This document shows, piece after piece, positions 7,623 to 16,518 of a stretch of 25,087 nucleotides of DNA. The notes beneath the pieces were generated by a model. That model made no database searches. It saw only the letters and a program-made list of their open reading frames with translations, and had not been told where the DNA came from. Source of the DNA: JBBTCJ01 sp038043285 (GTDB lineage: Bacteria > Planctomycetota > Phycisphaerae > UBA1845); contig JBBTCJ010000095.1 in assembly GCA_038043285.1 (NCBI GenBank), positions 1 to 25,087 on the forward strand, read 5' to 3'. A program made the translations under genes and the position numbers. Positions within the stretch are counted from its first letter, which is position 1, and every line of letters begins with the position of its first letter.

Positions 7623-8024
7623 AAGACCCTCTCAAGATACCGTACGGCACGGGCCACCCGCCCGCCGAGGCACCGGCGAGACGTCCGTCCGGCACGGGCG
7701 TCTTTCAGGAGTTCTAAATCATTTTCGCGCAATAGTTTACGGCGCTGCCGCCGGTCGGCACGCGCGGGGCCATTGTAACCGAGGATCCGCTTGCCGTGAA
7801 CTCCGACAACATTCGCACCTTGAACCGGGGTCGGTGACACTTCCGGCGGCTGTCGTCTGAGGTGCTTCTCGCGTCTTTGTTGGCCCGGTTCCTACCGGTG
7901 CAGAGCTTCCCAAGAGGTGCAACGCCGATCAGAGGTGACGCGCCGGGTTTCTATCCGTTTGACTGACCCGACGGCGCTCCCTACAAACAAGAGACGCCCT
8001 CTGCCTGGGGCGTAAGGATTTTCG
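7623..8024. other. Divergent spacer between der and the ABC transporter genes
   Basis: No gene is seen. On the minus strand, 7645-7703 holds three spaced copies of a CCGTGCC/CGGTGCC motif separated by 13-14 bases (GCCCGTGCC, GCCGGTGCC, GCCCGTGCC), a degenerate repeat of the kind found in other spacers here. A small hairpin (ACGCCC/GGGCGT) at about 7993-8012 lies directly before the ABC ATPase start. Promoters for both directions must lie here but none is convincing by eye. Confidence 0.5.
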
Positions 8025-8960
8025 TTGAGCGCGATCGTCGAAGCAGACAACGTCCGCGTGGAGTTTGGGCCGCTGGTCGCGGTCCGGGACATCTCCCTCG
8101 AACTGCTCGGCGGACAGTTGTTGGGGTTGGTCGGTCCCAACGGGGCGGGAAAGACGACGCTGCTTCGCGTGCTCGCCGGGCTTCTTGCGCCCACCCGAGG
8201 CCTGGCCAGGGTGCTTGGGAAACCGGTGCTGGGGGAGCACGAGCTTGTCCGTCAGCACATCGGCTTCGCCCCGGATTCTCCGCCGGCCTACGAAGACGTC
8301 ACCATTTACCAGTTCCTCCGGTTCATCGCCGGGGCGTATCGACTTGACCGGGCGACGGCTGACGAACGGATCGATTTTTGGCTGGAGCAGCTCTGGCTGA
8401 CGGATAAGCGGGACACGCCGATCAAGAACCTGTCGCGGGGCATGCGGCAGCGGGTAACGCTGGCGCGGACGTTCATTCCCCAGCCGCACATCATTCTCTT
8501 GGACGAACCGCTCATTGGCCTGGACCCCGCGGGGCGCATTCAACTCCGCAAGATCCTTTCGATGCTCCGTGAACAGGGGTGTGCGATGATCGTCTCGTCG
8601 CACATTCTTTCCGACCTGGAGGAGGTGGCGACGCACATCGCCATCATCGAACAGGGCCGAATCCTTCGCTGGGGCAAGACCGAAAGTCTTCAGCACCAGC
8701 ACGAGGACCGGCGGACGTACCGCCTGGCGGCGATCGGCATGAACTCCGAGTTGGCGACGGCCGTGTCCGCGATGGAGGGTACCTCCGAGGTTGTCGTCGA
8801 TGGCAACATCTGCACGTTCGACTACCTGGCCGGTGACGAAGCCGCCGCGGGACTTCTGAAAACCCTCGTGGACCGCGGCGTTCCGGTGGCGTCTTTCGGC
8901 GTGGTCAAACGGACGTTGGAGGAGGCGTACCTGCGCTCCGGCGTGAAACAGGTGGACTGA
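8025..8960 (+). CDS. ABC transporter ATP-binding protein
   Basis: This 311-residue ATPase powers an ABC-2-like exporter with the next gene. It has Walker A GPNGAGKTT (residues 37-45), signature LSRGMRQRV (about 135-143, with Arg replacing the first Gly of LSGGQ, common in this subfamily), Walker B IILLDEP (about 157-163), the D loop GLD and H-loop SSH. About 90 C-terminal residues form the accessory domain seen in NatA/CcmA-like ATPases. The only sensible start is TTG at 8025, preceded by AAGGA. Its TGA shares one base with the ATG of the permease gene (8960), so the two are translationally coupled. The substrate cannot be told from the sequence. Confidence 0.95.
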   Translation: MSAIVEADNVRVEFGPLVAVRDISLELLGGQLLGLVGPNGAGKTTLLRVLAGLLAPTRGLARVLGKPVLGEHELVRQHIGFAPDSPPAYEDVTIYQFLRFIAGAYRLDRATADERIDFWLEQLWLTDKRDTPIKNLSRGMRQRVTLARTFIPQPHIILLDEPLIGLDPAGRIQLRKILSMLREQGCAMIVSSHILSDLEEVATHIAIIEQGRILRWGKTESLQHQHEDRRTYRLAAIGMNSELATAVSAMEGTSEVVVDGNICTFDYLAGDEAAAGLLKTLVDRGVPVASFGVVKRTLEEAYLRSGVKQVD

Positions 8961-10483
8961 TGGGCGAGCGTTTTCATTGGCCGGTTCCGATGTGGGTCGT
9001 GCAGTACCAACTGCTAGGCGGTCATCGCCGCATGGGCGGCGTTCTGGCGATCTCCACGGCCGTCCTCGTGGTTGGATTCGCCGGGTTTCGCCGATTGCTC
9101 CTGGACATGCCGTTGGCGACGGTCGCGGGCGGAACGCTCAAGACGCTTGCGTTTCTGCAATGCGGGGGTCTGGTGCTGGGCGGGTGCGGGGCCGTCCACC
9201 GCGCCATCCTGCGGGACTTCGAGACCCGGATGCTGGAGTCGCATCGTCTGACGCCCATGAGCAACATCGCGGTGGCGCTGGGTTATCTGTTCGGGAGCAC
9301 GCTGCAGATCACCAGCCTGTTTCTCCTGGTGACCGTTTTCGGCGTCGTGCTTTCCCTCATCGCGTCGCTCCGCGTTGACGTGTGGTTGACGGGGAGCCTC
9401 CTGATCGCGTCAGGAGCGGCGGCGCTGTGGTCGGCGAGCGTGTTTGTATGCACCCGGCTGACCAAACCGCCAAGCCCGGTGGGGATTCTCGTGGGGTTGA
9501 GCATCCTTGGAAACGTGGGTCTGGTCACGGTTCCCGGGCTGGGGTTCCTGCTGTGCGCGTATCCGGTGGTACTGGGGTGCATGATGATCCAGGGCGTTCC
9601 CGGCCCGACCGTTCCGCCGGCGGCGGTCGTGGGAATGCTGGTGGTCGATGCGATCCTGACGATGTTCTGGCTGAGTTGTGCAGCCGCGAAGTATCGCCGG
9701 CCGGACCTGCCGGCGTTGGGGGCGGTGCGCGGGTTGACGCTTCTGACGCTGTGGCTGGTGTTGGGAATGATCGGGCTTGTGGCTTTCCGGGCAGTGGTGG
9801 GGGCGTTGGGGCGTTCGTCGGGAAACCCGGTGCAGTTGGACTTCCAATGGGCGGGCACGCTGGTGCTCTCGCTGGTGGTGATGCTCTGGCCGATCCAGGG
9901 GGCCGTTGAGTGTTATGTTCTGGCACGCCGTGGGACGCGGCTTCGCGGCAAGGCGGACCGCGTACCCGCGGGGGTCGTGGCGATGCTCGCCGCCGCCTTG
10001 ATCGTCGGAACTTCGGTTCTTTTCGGAGGGGACATCTGGGCGCAACTCCCGAGCGCGACGCTAAGCTCCGCCGGCGCGGTTATGGCGTGGCTGTTGACCG
10101 GGTTGGCGTTTCTTTCGGCAGCTCTCTTCGCGTATGGCGTACTGTTGGCGGCGGTTTCGCTGCTGAAGTCGCCGAAGATCGCGGCGGGCATGGTCTTGGC
10201 GCTCGTCTGGGTCGTCGTCCCCCTGGCGGACGCGGCGTTCGCGGAGGCCATGCGGCAATATCCGCACGCGTTTCAACTTTCCGTTTTGTTCGGGATGTCG
10301 CCGGTTGGAACGCTGATCGCCCTGTGGATGGACGTTCCCGCACCGCAGCTTGGCCTCGGCGTCGCGGTGCAGTTTGCCTTGGCGCTCACTTCGGTGCTGA
10401 TGGGGCACTGGGCGTTGCGGCGGGCGTTTCCGGGAACGCCGGGAAGCCCGTCCGACCCGCCGACGGCGCCTCCGCCGAGGTGA
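8960..10483 (+). CDS. ABC transporter permease, multi-spanning
   Basis: The 507-residue protein has about 11-12 hydrophobic segments spread over its whole length, for example VLAISTAVLVVGFAGF, LFLLVTVFGVVLSLI and LVLSLVVMLWPI. It ends in a short Pro-rich cytoplasmic tail (SPSDPPTAPPPR). Its start codon overlaps the ATPase stop codon by one base. Length and topology suggest two ABC-2-type six-helix units in one chain, but I see no diagnostic motif. The partner assignment rests on gene coupling. It is convergent with the acetoacetyl-CoA synthetase gene. Confidence 0.85.
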   Translation: MGERFHWPVPMWVVQYQLLGGHRRMGGVLAISTAVLVVGFAGFRRLLLDMPLATVAGGTLKTLAFLQCGGLVLGGCGAVHRAILRDFETRMLESHRLTPMSNIAVALGYLFGSTLQITSLFLLVTVFGVVLSLIASLRVDVWLTGSLLIASGAAALWSASVFVCTRLTKPPSPVGILVGLSILGNVGLVTVPGLGFLLCAYPVVLGCMMIQGVPGPTVPPAAVVGMLVVDAILTMFWLSCAAAKYRRPDLPALGAVRGLTLLTLWLVLGMIGLVAFRAVVGALGRSSGNPVQLDFQWAGTLVLSLVVMLWPIQGAVECYVLARRGTRLRGKADRVPAGVVAMLAAALIVGTSVLFGGDIWAQLPSATLSSAGAVMAWLLTGLAFLSAALFAYGVLLAAVSLLKSPKIAAGMVLALVWVVVPLADAAFAEAMRQYPHAFQLSVLFGMSPVGTLIALWMDVPAPQLGLGVAVQFALALTSVLMGHWALRRAFPGTPGSPSDPPTAPPPR

Positions 10484-10508
10484 CAGACTCCATCCATGGG
10501 CGCGTAGG

Positions 10509-10538
10509 GCGAACGGTTCCGTCGCCCGCGCCGTTCGC
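10509..10538. terminator. Hairpin between convergent genes
   Basis: GCGAACGG and CCGTTCGC form an 8-bp stem around a 14-base loop in the 59-bp gap between the permease and acetoacetyl-CoA synthetase stops. The position suits a shared terminator, but neither strand has a T run after it. Confidence 0.4.
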
Positions 10539-10542
10539 GCGA

Positions 10543-12537
10543 TCACACGATTCCGGCGTATTGTTCGAGCGTTTCCGGGTTGGCCAGCGCGTCGCGGTTG
10601 GGGACGCTTTCGCCGTGGATCATGCGTTGAACGGCCAACTCGACCTTCTTGCCGCTGATGGTGTAGGGAATGGCCGTCACCTGCTTGACGTGCTTCGGAA
10701 CGTGCCGCTTGGTGGCGCCCGAGGCGATGCGGGTTTTGATTTCGTTGAGCAATTCGCTTTCGAGGATCCTACCGGGGCGGAGCACCACGAAAAGACAAAC
10801 TTCGACGTCGGCGTCCGCGGTGTTCTTGCCGACGACGACGCTGTCCACAATCTCCTCGATCGACTCGACGATTCGATAGATTTCAGCCGTCCCGATCCGC
10901 ACCCCGCCGGGGTTGAGCGTGGCGTCGGAGCGGCCGTAGACGATCACCCCGCCGCGCTCGGTGATCTCCACGAAGTCGCCGTGCCGCCAGATTCCGGGGA
11001 AGTGCTCGAAATAGGCCTTGCGGTACTTGCTCCCATCGGCATCGTTCCAGAAACCGGTCGGCTGCGAGGGGAACGGCTGACCGCAGACCAGCTCGCCCTT
11101 CTGTCCGATGACCGGCCTGGCGTCGTCGTCGAAGGCCTGGACGTCCATGCCCAGGCCGCGGCATTGGATCTCGCCGGCGTAAACGGGGAGCATCGGGTTG
11201 CCGAGCATGAAGCAGCCAATGATGTCCGTTCCGCCGCAAATGCTGGAGAGTTGGAGGTCGCGCTTCACCTTCTCATAGACCCAACGGAAGTTCTCGATGG
11301 TCAACGGCGACCCGGTGGAAAGGACCGCTCGCAACTTGGACAGATCGTGCTGAACGCCGGGATGAATGCCTGCTTTCTCGCAAGCGGCGATGAACTTGGC
11401 ACTGGTTCCGAAGACCGTGATGCCCAGCCGCTCCGCCATTTTCCACAGGCGGTCCGCGTCGGGGTAGAACGGATTACCTTCGTAGAGGACCACGGTGGCG
11501 CCGACGCCGAGTGAACTGACCAGCCAATTCCACATCATCCAGCCGCAAGTGGTGAAATAGCAAATCACGTCGTCGCGCTGAAGGTCGGTATGGAGCATCA
11601 GTTCCTTGATATGTTGGAGCAGCGTTCCGCCCTGGCCATGCACGATGCACTTGGGGACGCCGGTCGTGCCCGACGAATACATAATGTAGAGCGGGTGATC
11701 GAAGGGAACCTGCTCGAAGACCAGCCGCCAATCAAAGCCCGGAGCGTCAGCGACGGGCTGCCGGCCCGGGCGCTTTGACCCCGACGCGGACGCGCCGACG
11801 AATTCGGACCAAAGCGCTGCGTTCCGCACGCCGCCGAGATTCGGGGCCGTGTCCAGGAACGGCACGACGACGACGCGCTCGATGCTGGGAATCCGATCGA
11901 CGATGCCGCGGACTCGGTCGAGTGAGTCAATGCGCTTCCCGCCGTACGAATAGCCGTCGGCGCAGACGAGCACCTTGGGTTCGATCTGCCCAAAGCGGTC
12001 GAAGATGCCGTTGACCCCGAAATCCGGCGAGCACGAGGACCAGACCGCACCGAGGCTCGCCGCCCCGAGCATGGCGATGACCGCCTCGGGGATGTTGGGC
12101 AGGAATCCAGCCACCCGGTCGCCCCTGCCCACGCCCACGGCGCGAAGGGCTGAGGCAAACCGCGCAACCTCCGCGCGTAGTTGTCGAAAGGAGATCGACC
12201 GCGTTCGGCCAAGTTCGTCCTCGGCTTCGATGGCCGGTCGGTCGTCGTCGAAGCGGAGCAGGTGCTCGGCGAAGTTGAAGGCAAGTCCCGGGAACCACCT
12301 GGTTCCGAGCATTCCGTCGCCGACGCAGGTCGCGGTCGCAGGCGTTGCGACTTGGATTTGTGCGAACTCGAACAGTTCCCGCCAGAAGGCCTGGTAGTCT
12401 CGGACGGACCACTCGAAAAGGCCCGGCCAGTCTGGCGCAAAGTCGTATTTTCTCGCTGCGGCCTGCATGAACGCAAACATCTGCGACCGCTCGACGCGGT
12501 CTTGCGACGGCTTCCAAAGAAGCTCCGGCGTGGTCAT
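10543..12537 (-). CDS. Acetoacetyl-CoA synthetase (acetoacetate-CoA ligase)
   Basis: The enzyme activates acetoacetate with ATP and CoA in the cytoplasm, in ketone-body or polyhydroxybutyrate metabolism. The chosen start, MTTPELLWKPS at 12537, gives 664 residues, matching the roughly 650-residue family. The N-terminal ACAS-type cap contains FEWSVRDYQAFW. The adenylate-forming motif MYSSGTTGVPKCIVHG (about residue 282) and the subgroup-typical FTTCGWMMWNWL and GTSAKFIAACEKAG follow. YGRSDATLNPGGVRIGTAEIYR marks the hinge, and Lys near residue 629 in ISGKKVELAVQR is the catalytic Lys. The open frame continues upstream to 13044, but that part lies antisense to nothing conserved and overlaps the HDOD gene in another frame, so it is not coding. 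There is no clear Shine-Dalgarno. Confidence 0.96.
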   Translation of the reverse strand: MTTPELLWKPSQDRVERSQMFAFMQAAARKYDFAPDWPGLFEWSVRDYQAFWRELFEFAQIQVATPATATCVGDGMLGTRWFPGLAFNFAEHLLRFDDDRPAIEAEDELGRTRSISFRQLRAEVARFASALRAVGVGRGDRVAGFLPNIPEAVIAMLGAASLGAVWSSCSPDFGVNGIFDRFGQIEPKVLVCADGYSYGGKRIDSLDRVRGIVDRIPSIERVVVVPFLDTAPNLGGVRNAALWSEFVGASASGSKRPGRQPVADAPGFDWRLVFEQVPFDHPLYIMYSSGTTGVPKCIVHGQGGTLLQHIKELMLHTDLQRDDVICYFTTCGWMMWNWLVSSLGVGATVVLYEGNPFYPDADRLWKMAERLGITVFGTSAKFIAACEKAGIHPGVQHDLSKLRAVLSTGSPLTIENFRWVYEKVKRDLQLSSICGGTDIIGCFMLGNPMLPVYAGEIQCRGLGMDVQAFDDDARPVIGQKGELVCGQPFPSQPTGFWNDADGSKYRKAYFEHFPGIWRHGDFVEITERGGVIVYGRSDATLNPGGVRIGTAEIYRIVESIEEIVDSVVVGKNTADADVEVCLFVVLRPGRILESELLNEIKTRIASGATKRHVPKHVKQVTAIPYTISGKKVELAVQRMIHGESVPNRDALANPETLEQYAGIV

Positions 12538-12564
12538 GATGTGAGGCGCCTGCTCCAAACGAGT

Positions 12565-12621
12565 GTGTGGGGCGGGCTTTGCCCACCGATCCACGAGTGG
12601 CGTGCATGGCACGCCCTGCCA
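12565..12621. repeat. Two-hairpin repeat, second family, copy 1
   Basis: GGGCGGG/GCCCACC-type and GGCGTGC, AT, GGCACGCC hairpins are separated by CGATCCACGAGT. The copy matches 12702-12760 over nearly its whole length, with a few substitutions and small gaps, as a direct repeat 137 bp away. It lies just upstream of the acetoacetyl-CoA synthetase start. Confidence 0.75.
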
Positions 12622-12701
12622 GGCCACGAGGGTAGGAAGCGAACTCGTGAGGGTCAAGAACGTCGATCGTCTTTGGAGTGGTTCGAGGGTGTGTGACGGC
12701 C

Positions 12702-12760
12702 GTGTGGGGCGGGGCTTTGCCCGCCCGATCGACGAGTGGCGTGCACCGCACGCCCTACAA
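12702..12760. repeat. Two-hairpin repeat, second family, copy 2
   Basis: This is the direct repeat of 12565-12621. Read on the minus strand it opens with GTAG followed by the hairpin GGCGTGC, GGT, GCACGCC, so this family also has a GTAG-headed hairpin at one end. It ends 19 bp before the HDOD stop codon. Confidence 0.75.
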
Positions 12761-12778
12761 AACTTGGCGTTTTCGCGA

Positions 12779-13705
12779 TTACCCCACCGGCGTCGTGCGG
12801 AGTTTCTCGGAGAGGGTCTTGGCCACCAGGTTGTAGACCTTGCTGGGGATGACGTCGATGCGCAGGGCGTCGGCCAATTCCTCGATGTCCGCTTCGATGG
12901 TCGGCAGGATCTGGACCAACATTCCCGGTTCGATCCCCGCGAAGGTGGTCGCGTCGAGGCACACGCCGACGATGTCATGGGTTTCGTCGGAGACCTCGCA
13001 GAGCAACTGGGCGATACGGTCGGCGGCGTGCAGGATGCGGGCAACCTTGGCCCCCTCGTCGTTGCCCGGATTCGACGACTGGTGCAGGTTCACGGCCGAG
13101 CAGATGCTGTTGGGCAGCGTCCAATGCGAGAGGATCATGGCCGACACCTGTGCGTGCGTGACCTCGACGGCCTCTAGCTCGTCCTCCGGCGTGACCGGCG
13201 GCTGATGCGGCGCGAAGCGCACGGCGATCGGGCGGTACTTGTCCGGCATGGCTTCGGCGAGGATGGCCACCCCGATGTCGGCCAGCAGGGCGCCGACGAA
13301 GGCCTCGTCGCGGTGCGCGCGGGCGACCTCCTGGGCGAAGTTGGTGGCGATCAGCGACGAGGTCAGCGAGCGTCGCCAGAAGTAGCTCATGTCCAACCCG
13401 GCCACCCTCTTGGAGGACATCGTATCCACAAGGTATCGCCCGAGAAGGAGCGATCGGGTTCGTTTCGGTCCCAGCAGCGTCAACGCTTGCTTGGTGGAGA
13501 CGACCTTGTTGCGCACGCCGAAAAGGGCGGAGTTGGCCAGGCGGAGCAGCTCGCTGACCGTTCCCGGATCGGCGGAGAGAACCTTGACCAGGTCGGCGTA
13601 GTCGAACTCCGGATCTTGCATAATCTCCAGCAATCGCAGGACGACTTGCGGCATGGAGGGGACGGCGGCGGACCTCTTGATCGTTTCGAGCACAGCGGCG
13701 TTCAT
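12779..13705 (-). CDS. HDOD domain protein
   Basis: A 308-residue single HDOD domain (about residues 10-210) with little else: PSMPQVVLRLLEIMQDPEFDY, then LVKVLSADPGTVSELLRLANSALFG and ALTLLGPKRTRSLLL are the family signature, followed by FWRRSLTSSLIATNFA. HDOD is a non-catalytic relative of HD phosphohydrolases, found in regulatory proteins linked to signalling, stress and surface behaviour; the role here is unknown. The C-terminal 90 residues are acidic and helical. The ATG at 13705 has GGGAGAGG about 11 bases upstream. It reads in the same direction as the helical hypothetical gene, but 507 bp separate them, so it is probably monocistronic. Confidence 0.92.
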   Translation of the reverse strand: MNAAVLETIKRSAAVPSMPQVVLRLLEIMQDPEFDYADLVKVLSADPGTVSELLRLANSALFGVRNKVVSTKQALTLLGPKRTRSLLLGRYLVDTMSSKRVAGLDMSYFWRRSLTSSLIATNFAQEVARAHRDEAFVGALLADIGVAILAEAMPDKYRPIAVRFAPHQPPVTPEDELEAVEVTHAQVSAMILSHWTLPNSICSAVNLHQSSNPGNDEGAKVARILHAADRIAQLLCEVSDETHDIVGVCLDATTFAGIEPGMLVQILPTIEADIEELADALRIDVIPSKVYNLVAKTLSEKLRTTPVG

Positions 13706-14212
13706 GGATCAAGCCTCTCCCGATGAATCAGGCGTTTGCCCGCGGTTTTCCGCGGACGGCATAAGACGACGGACCTTTCACCCGGCCCAAACGCAGCGCG
13801 GGCGTTCGCCAAGTTGTTCATCGGTCCGCCGAGCGGGTGGTATAAGCAATGCGAACGCCCGGTAACTGTCCGGCAAAGTCGGCAGCCGCGCAGAAGGGGC
13901 CTTCCTCAACCCGTGGAGCCGCGGCGGCGTACGTTCATGTCCCGGGGGTTGGCCAGAGCGCTCTCGGCTTTTGTGTAGGCTCGCGGTTCATCCGCGGCGC
14001 TTTCCGCAACCCAAAACAACGCACCGCCCATGAAGGGCGACGCCACATGATTTCCGAGTTTGCTCCAAGATCCGAGTCCGGTCCGCTCTTCGCCGGTTCC
14101 CAACGGCCTGCTCCGGGGTACGTCCCTCCGACGTAACGGTGAGCCTCTTTACTCGGTTGCCGGGCGGTCAGGAGGTTTCCAACCCATGGATTTAGTGTCG
14201 AGGAGCAGTCCG
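13706..14212. other. Spacer upstream of the HDOD gene
   Basis: I see no convincing gene. The spacer contains the BIME-like copy B (13975-14046), preceded by the small palindrome AGAGCGCTCT and a T-rich stretch. The rest (for example a GCGGTTTTCCGC hairpin near 13744-13755) holds short imperfect palindromes. No riboswitch consensus that I know is matched. Confidence 0.5.
13975..14046. repeat. BIME-like two-hairpin element, copy B
   Basis: The left arm is GTA, GGCTCGCGG, loop TTCAT, CCGCGGCGC. The spacer is 20 bases. The right arm, on the minus strand, is GTG, GCGTCGCCC, TTCAT, GGGCGGTGC. The orientation is the same as copy C and opposite to copies A and D. The outer ends are slightly decayed compared with copy C. 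Confidence 0.85.
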
Positions 14213-14758
14213 CTACCGATTCGGAGTGCGGAGTTGCTCGGTCAGTACGCGGTGGAGGAGCTCGCGCGAGGACTTGTCGAGGGTCGAGAGGGCACCTTCG
14301 AACTGCTCGACTCGGCGCTTCTCGGTGAGGTAGTTGCGGATGTCGGGAACCAGGCGGATGGCGTCCTTGAGCACGCCGCGAAGCTGGACGACGGAGTTGC
14401 GGTCGATCGCGGATGCCTGACGGTCGAGCACGCCGACGATGCGGTTCAATTCATGGATCCAGTCGTTGAAGCTGTTCTCCTGGGCGAGGTACGCCTGGGC
14501 GTCAGAGATGAGAAAGGCGCGGATCACGTCGTGGTCGGTCGGGGTCAGCGGCTCGCCTTTCTCCAGCCGCCGGACGGTCGCGCGGGCCTCGTCGGCCCAC
14601 ATCGCCTGCTGCACCTCCCGGGCGTAGGCTTCGACTTCGTTGAGGTATCGTTCAAAGGCGGAGAAGTCGTCGACGGACTCATTGGCCAGCGCCGACCGGG
14701 CGGTGTCCTTGAGGCTTTGAATCGTTTCCTTCAGTTGTTCGCTGGCGGCCGTACTCAT
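14213..14758 (-). CDS. Helical hypothetical protein
   Basis: The 181-residue protein has no recognised domain, signal peptide or membrane segment. It is predominantly charged and helical, with heptad-like stretches (ERYLNEVEAYAREVQQAMW and the final KSSRELLHRVLTEQLRTP), so a soluble coiled-coil or helical bundle is likely. The start at 14758 has AAGGAG nine bases upstream, which supports it as a real gene. It is divergent from the cysteine desulfurase, with 234 bp between the start codons. No function is assigned. Confidence 0.8.
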   Translation of the reverse strand: MSTAASEQLKETIQSLKDTARSALANESVDDFSAFERYLNEVEAYAREVQQAMWADEARATVRRLEKGEPLTPTDHDVIRAFLISDAQAYLAQENSFNDWIHELNRIVGVLDRQASAIDRNSVVQLRGVLKDAIRLVPDIRNYLTEKRRVEQFEGALSTLDKSSRELLHRVLTEQLRTPNR

Positions 14759-14992
14759 TGTCGGTGCTCCTTACGCCTGGTCGGCGGGCTGGTTCCGAAA
14801 TTCGTCGCTCGGGGTGTTCGGCCCGGCGACGGTCGCCCCGGTGTGAATCGACGCGAATGCCCCGCGGGTTGAGCCGTCCAACGGATCCCGCCAGGGTCTC
14901 CCATCGCGGAGGTACAGCCGGCGCGATATGATCGGACGTTGGCTTTCGCAGGCGGTCGGGCGGCGACGATCCGCGCCAAGGGGGAATCGGGC

Positions 14993-16126
14993 ATGATTTA
15001 TCTGGACTACAACGCATCGGCCCCATTGGATGCGAAGGTCCGAGAGGCGATGCTCCCGTTCCTTGGGGAGCGTTTTGGGAACTCGCACAGCTCCCATGCG
15101 ATGGGCAAGCCGCTGCACGACGCGGTGCAACTCGCGCGGGAGCACGTCGCGACGTTGCTGGGGGCCGAGCCGGACGAGGTTCTCTTCACCTCCGGCGGAA
15201 CAGAATCGAACAACCACGTCATCAAGGGCGTCGCCTCGTCGCTGCGCGGGCGCGGGAACCACGTCATCATCTCAGCCGTTGAGCACCCAGCCGTCGTGAA
15301 TCCGTGCAAGCATTTGCAGAAGCTCGGGTACGAAGTGAGCGTGGTCGGAGTGGACTCGACGGGGTGGGTCGATCCGAAGTCGGTCATGGAGGAGATCCGC
15401 CCGACGACGGTCCTGATTTCAATTCTGCATGCGCAGAACGAGGTGGGAACGTTGCAGGACATCCGCGAGATCGCCGACATCGCGCGCTCCGCCGGCGTGC
15501 TCATGCACACGGACGCGGCCCAATCGTGCGGAAAAGTTCCGACGCGGGTGGACGAACTGGACGTGGATTTCCTATCGCTGGCGTCGCACAAGCTGTGCGG
15601 TCCGCAGGGGATCGGCGCGTTGTACGTTCGCAAGGGAAGCCCGATCGATCCATTGCACCACGGCGCGGGACACCAGGGCGGCCGCCGCGCGGGCACGGAG
15701 CCGGTGGCCCTGATTGTCGGGCTGGGGGAGGCCGCCAGGATCGCGCGGGACCATGCGGACGCGGCGCACAGTCTGGCGTCGCGCGATCGCCTGCACGACG
15801 GACTTCGGCGACGACTGGGCGACGAAGCGGTTCTCCTGGGGCATCCCTCGCGACGGCTGCCAAACACGCTGTGCATCGGATTCCGCGGTCGCATCGGCGG
15901 GGAATTGCTGGCCGCCTGCCCGGAAATCTGCGCCAGCACCGGAGCGGCGTGCCATTCGGGCAAGGCCGAGCGATCGGCGACGATGACGGCCATGAACGTT
16001 CCCGAAGACCTCGCTTTCGGCGCGGTTCGGTTCAGCGTGGGGCGATTCACGACCGCGGACGAGATTGATCGGGCGGTTGAGATGCTTGCGTCGGCGGTCG
16101 CATCGGCGAGCCGAGCGCCGTCGTGA
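14993..16126 (+). CDS. Cysteine desulfurase / selenocysteine lyase-like PLP enzyme
   Basis: A class-V PLP aminotransferase fold of 377 residues that mobilises sulfur (or selenium) from cysteine (or selenocysteine). MIYLDYNASAP is the classic NifS/IscS N-terminus, so the ATG at 14993 after GGGGGAA is preferred to the upstream GTG at 14939. SGGTESNN, SAVEHPA, HTDAAQS and ASHKLCGPQG with the PLP Lys200 are present. The catalytic Cys320 sits in ASTGAACHSG rather than the SSGSACTSG-like loop of IscS; the ACHS form and the RLPNT and RFSVGRFTT context recall animal selenocysteine lyase. No iscU, sufE or other Fe-S gene is adjacent, so the sulfur acceptor is unknown. Confidence 0.94.
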   Translation: MIYLDYNASAPLDAKVREAMLPFLGERFGNSHSSHAMGKPLHDAVQLAREHVATLLGAEPDEVLFTSGGTESNNHVIKGVASSLRGRGNHVIISAVEHPAVVNPCKHLQKLGYEVSVVGVDSTGWVDPKSVMEEIRPTTVLISILHAQNEVGTLQDIREIADIARSAGVLMHTDAAQSCGKVPTRVDELDVDFLSLASHKLCGPQGIGALYVRKGSPIDPLHHGAGHQGGRRAGTEPVALIVGLGEAARIARDHADAAHSLASRDRLHDGLRRRLGDEAVLLGHPSRRLPNTLCIGFRGRIGGELLAACPEICASTGAACHSGKAERSATMTAMNVPEDLAFGAVRFSVGRFTTADEIDRAVEMLASAVASASRAPS

Positions 16127-16210
16127 GGGAGCAGCGTCGTTTCCTGATCCGTACCGCAACCGTGCGGGAGCGGACCTTCTAAAACCCGAAGATTTGGGCG
16201 AGTCGGATCA

Positions 16211-16465
16211 CTACTCTTCCTCTTCCTCTTTCTTCATCGGGAAGGGCATGGGGGAGCCTTCCAGCGATCCGTCGGGTCGCTGATGAAGCTGCTGGATGCG
16301 CAGCTCCGCCTTGGCGAGGATGTCCCGGCATTGACGCACCAGGGCCATGCCTTCTTCGTATTTGTCGATGGACTCCTCCAAGCCGATCTGACCACGCTCG
16401 ATCTGCTCGGCGATGGATTCAAGCCTCTTCAGCGATTCCTCGAACGAGGGTTTTTTCTTGGACAT
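16211..16465 (-). CDS. xseB: Exodeoxyribonuclease VII small subunit
   Basis: The 84-residue protein has the XseB signature FEESLKRLESIAEQIERG...LEESIDKYEEGMALVRQC, a helical hairpin that binds the large subunit. It is the normal family length, with an acidic end (KKEEEEE). It follows xseA by 53 bp on the same strand, so the two subunits are probably co-transcribed, large subunit first. Confidence 0.95.
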   Translation of the reverse strand: MSKKKPSFEESLKRLESIAEQIERGQIGLEESIDKYEEGMALVRQCRDILAKAELRIQQLHQRPDGSLEGSPMPFPMKKEEEEE

Positions 16466-16518
16466 GGATTACGTAGAAATGCTCCTACACGGGTTTTCTT
16501 TTCGTGTCGCGTCGCGGT

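Noticed and set aside
6393..7778. Plus-strand frame of 461 codons opposite der
   Set aside because: This is antisense to a complete two-domain Der GTPase.
9910..11514. Plus-strand frame of 534 codons over the permease end and the acetoacetyl-CoA synthetase gene
   Set aside because: It overlaps two well-supported genes in other frames and shows no family motif.
12538..13044. Upstream extension of the acetoacetyl-CoA synthetase frame
   Set aside because: The extra 169 codons have no similarity to the family, overlap the HDOD gene and cross the direct repeats; the family start fits 12537.
13760..13960. Possible structured RNA or riboswitch upstream of the HDOD gene
   Set aside because: The segment has scattered short stems, but I could not match any known riboswitch core.
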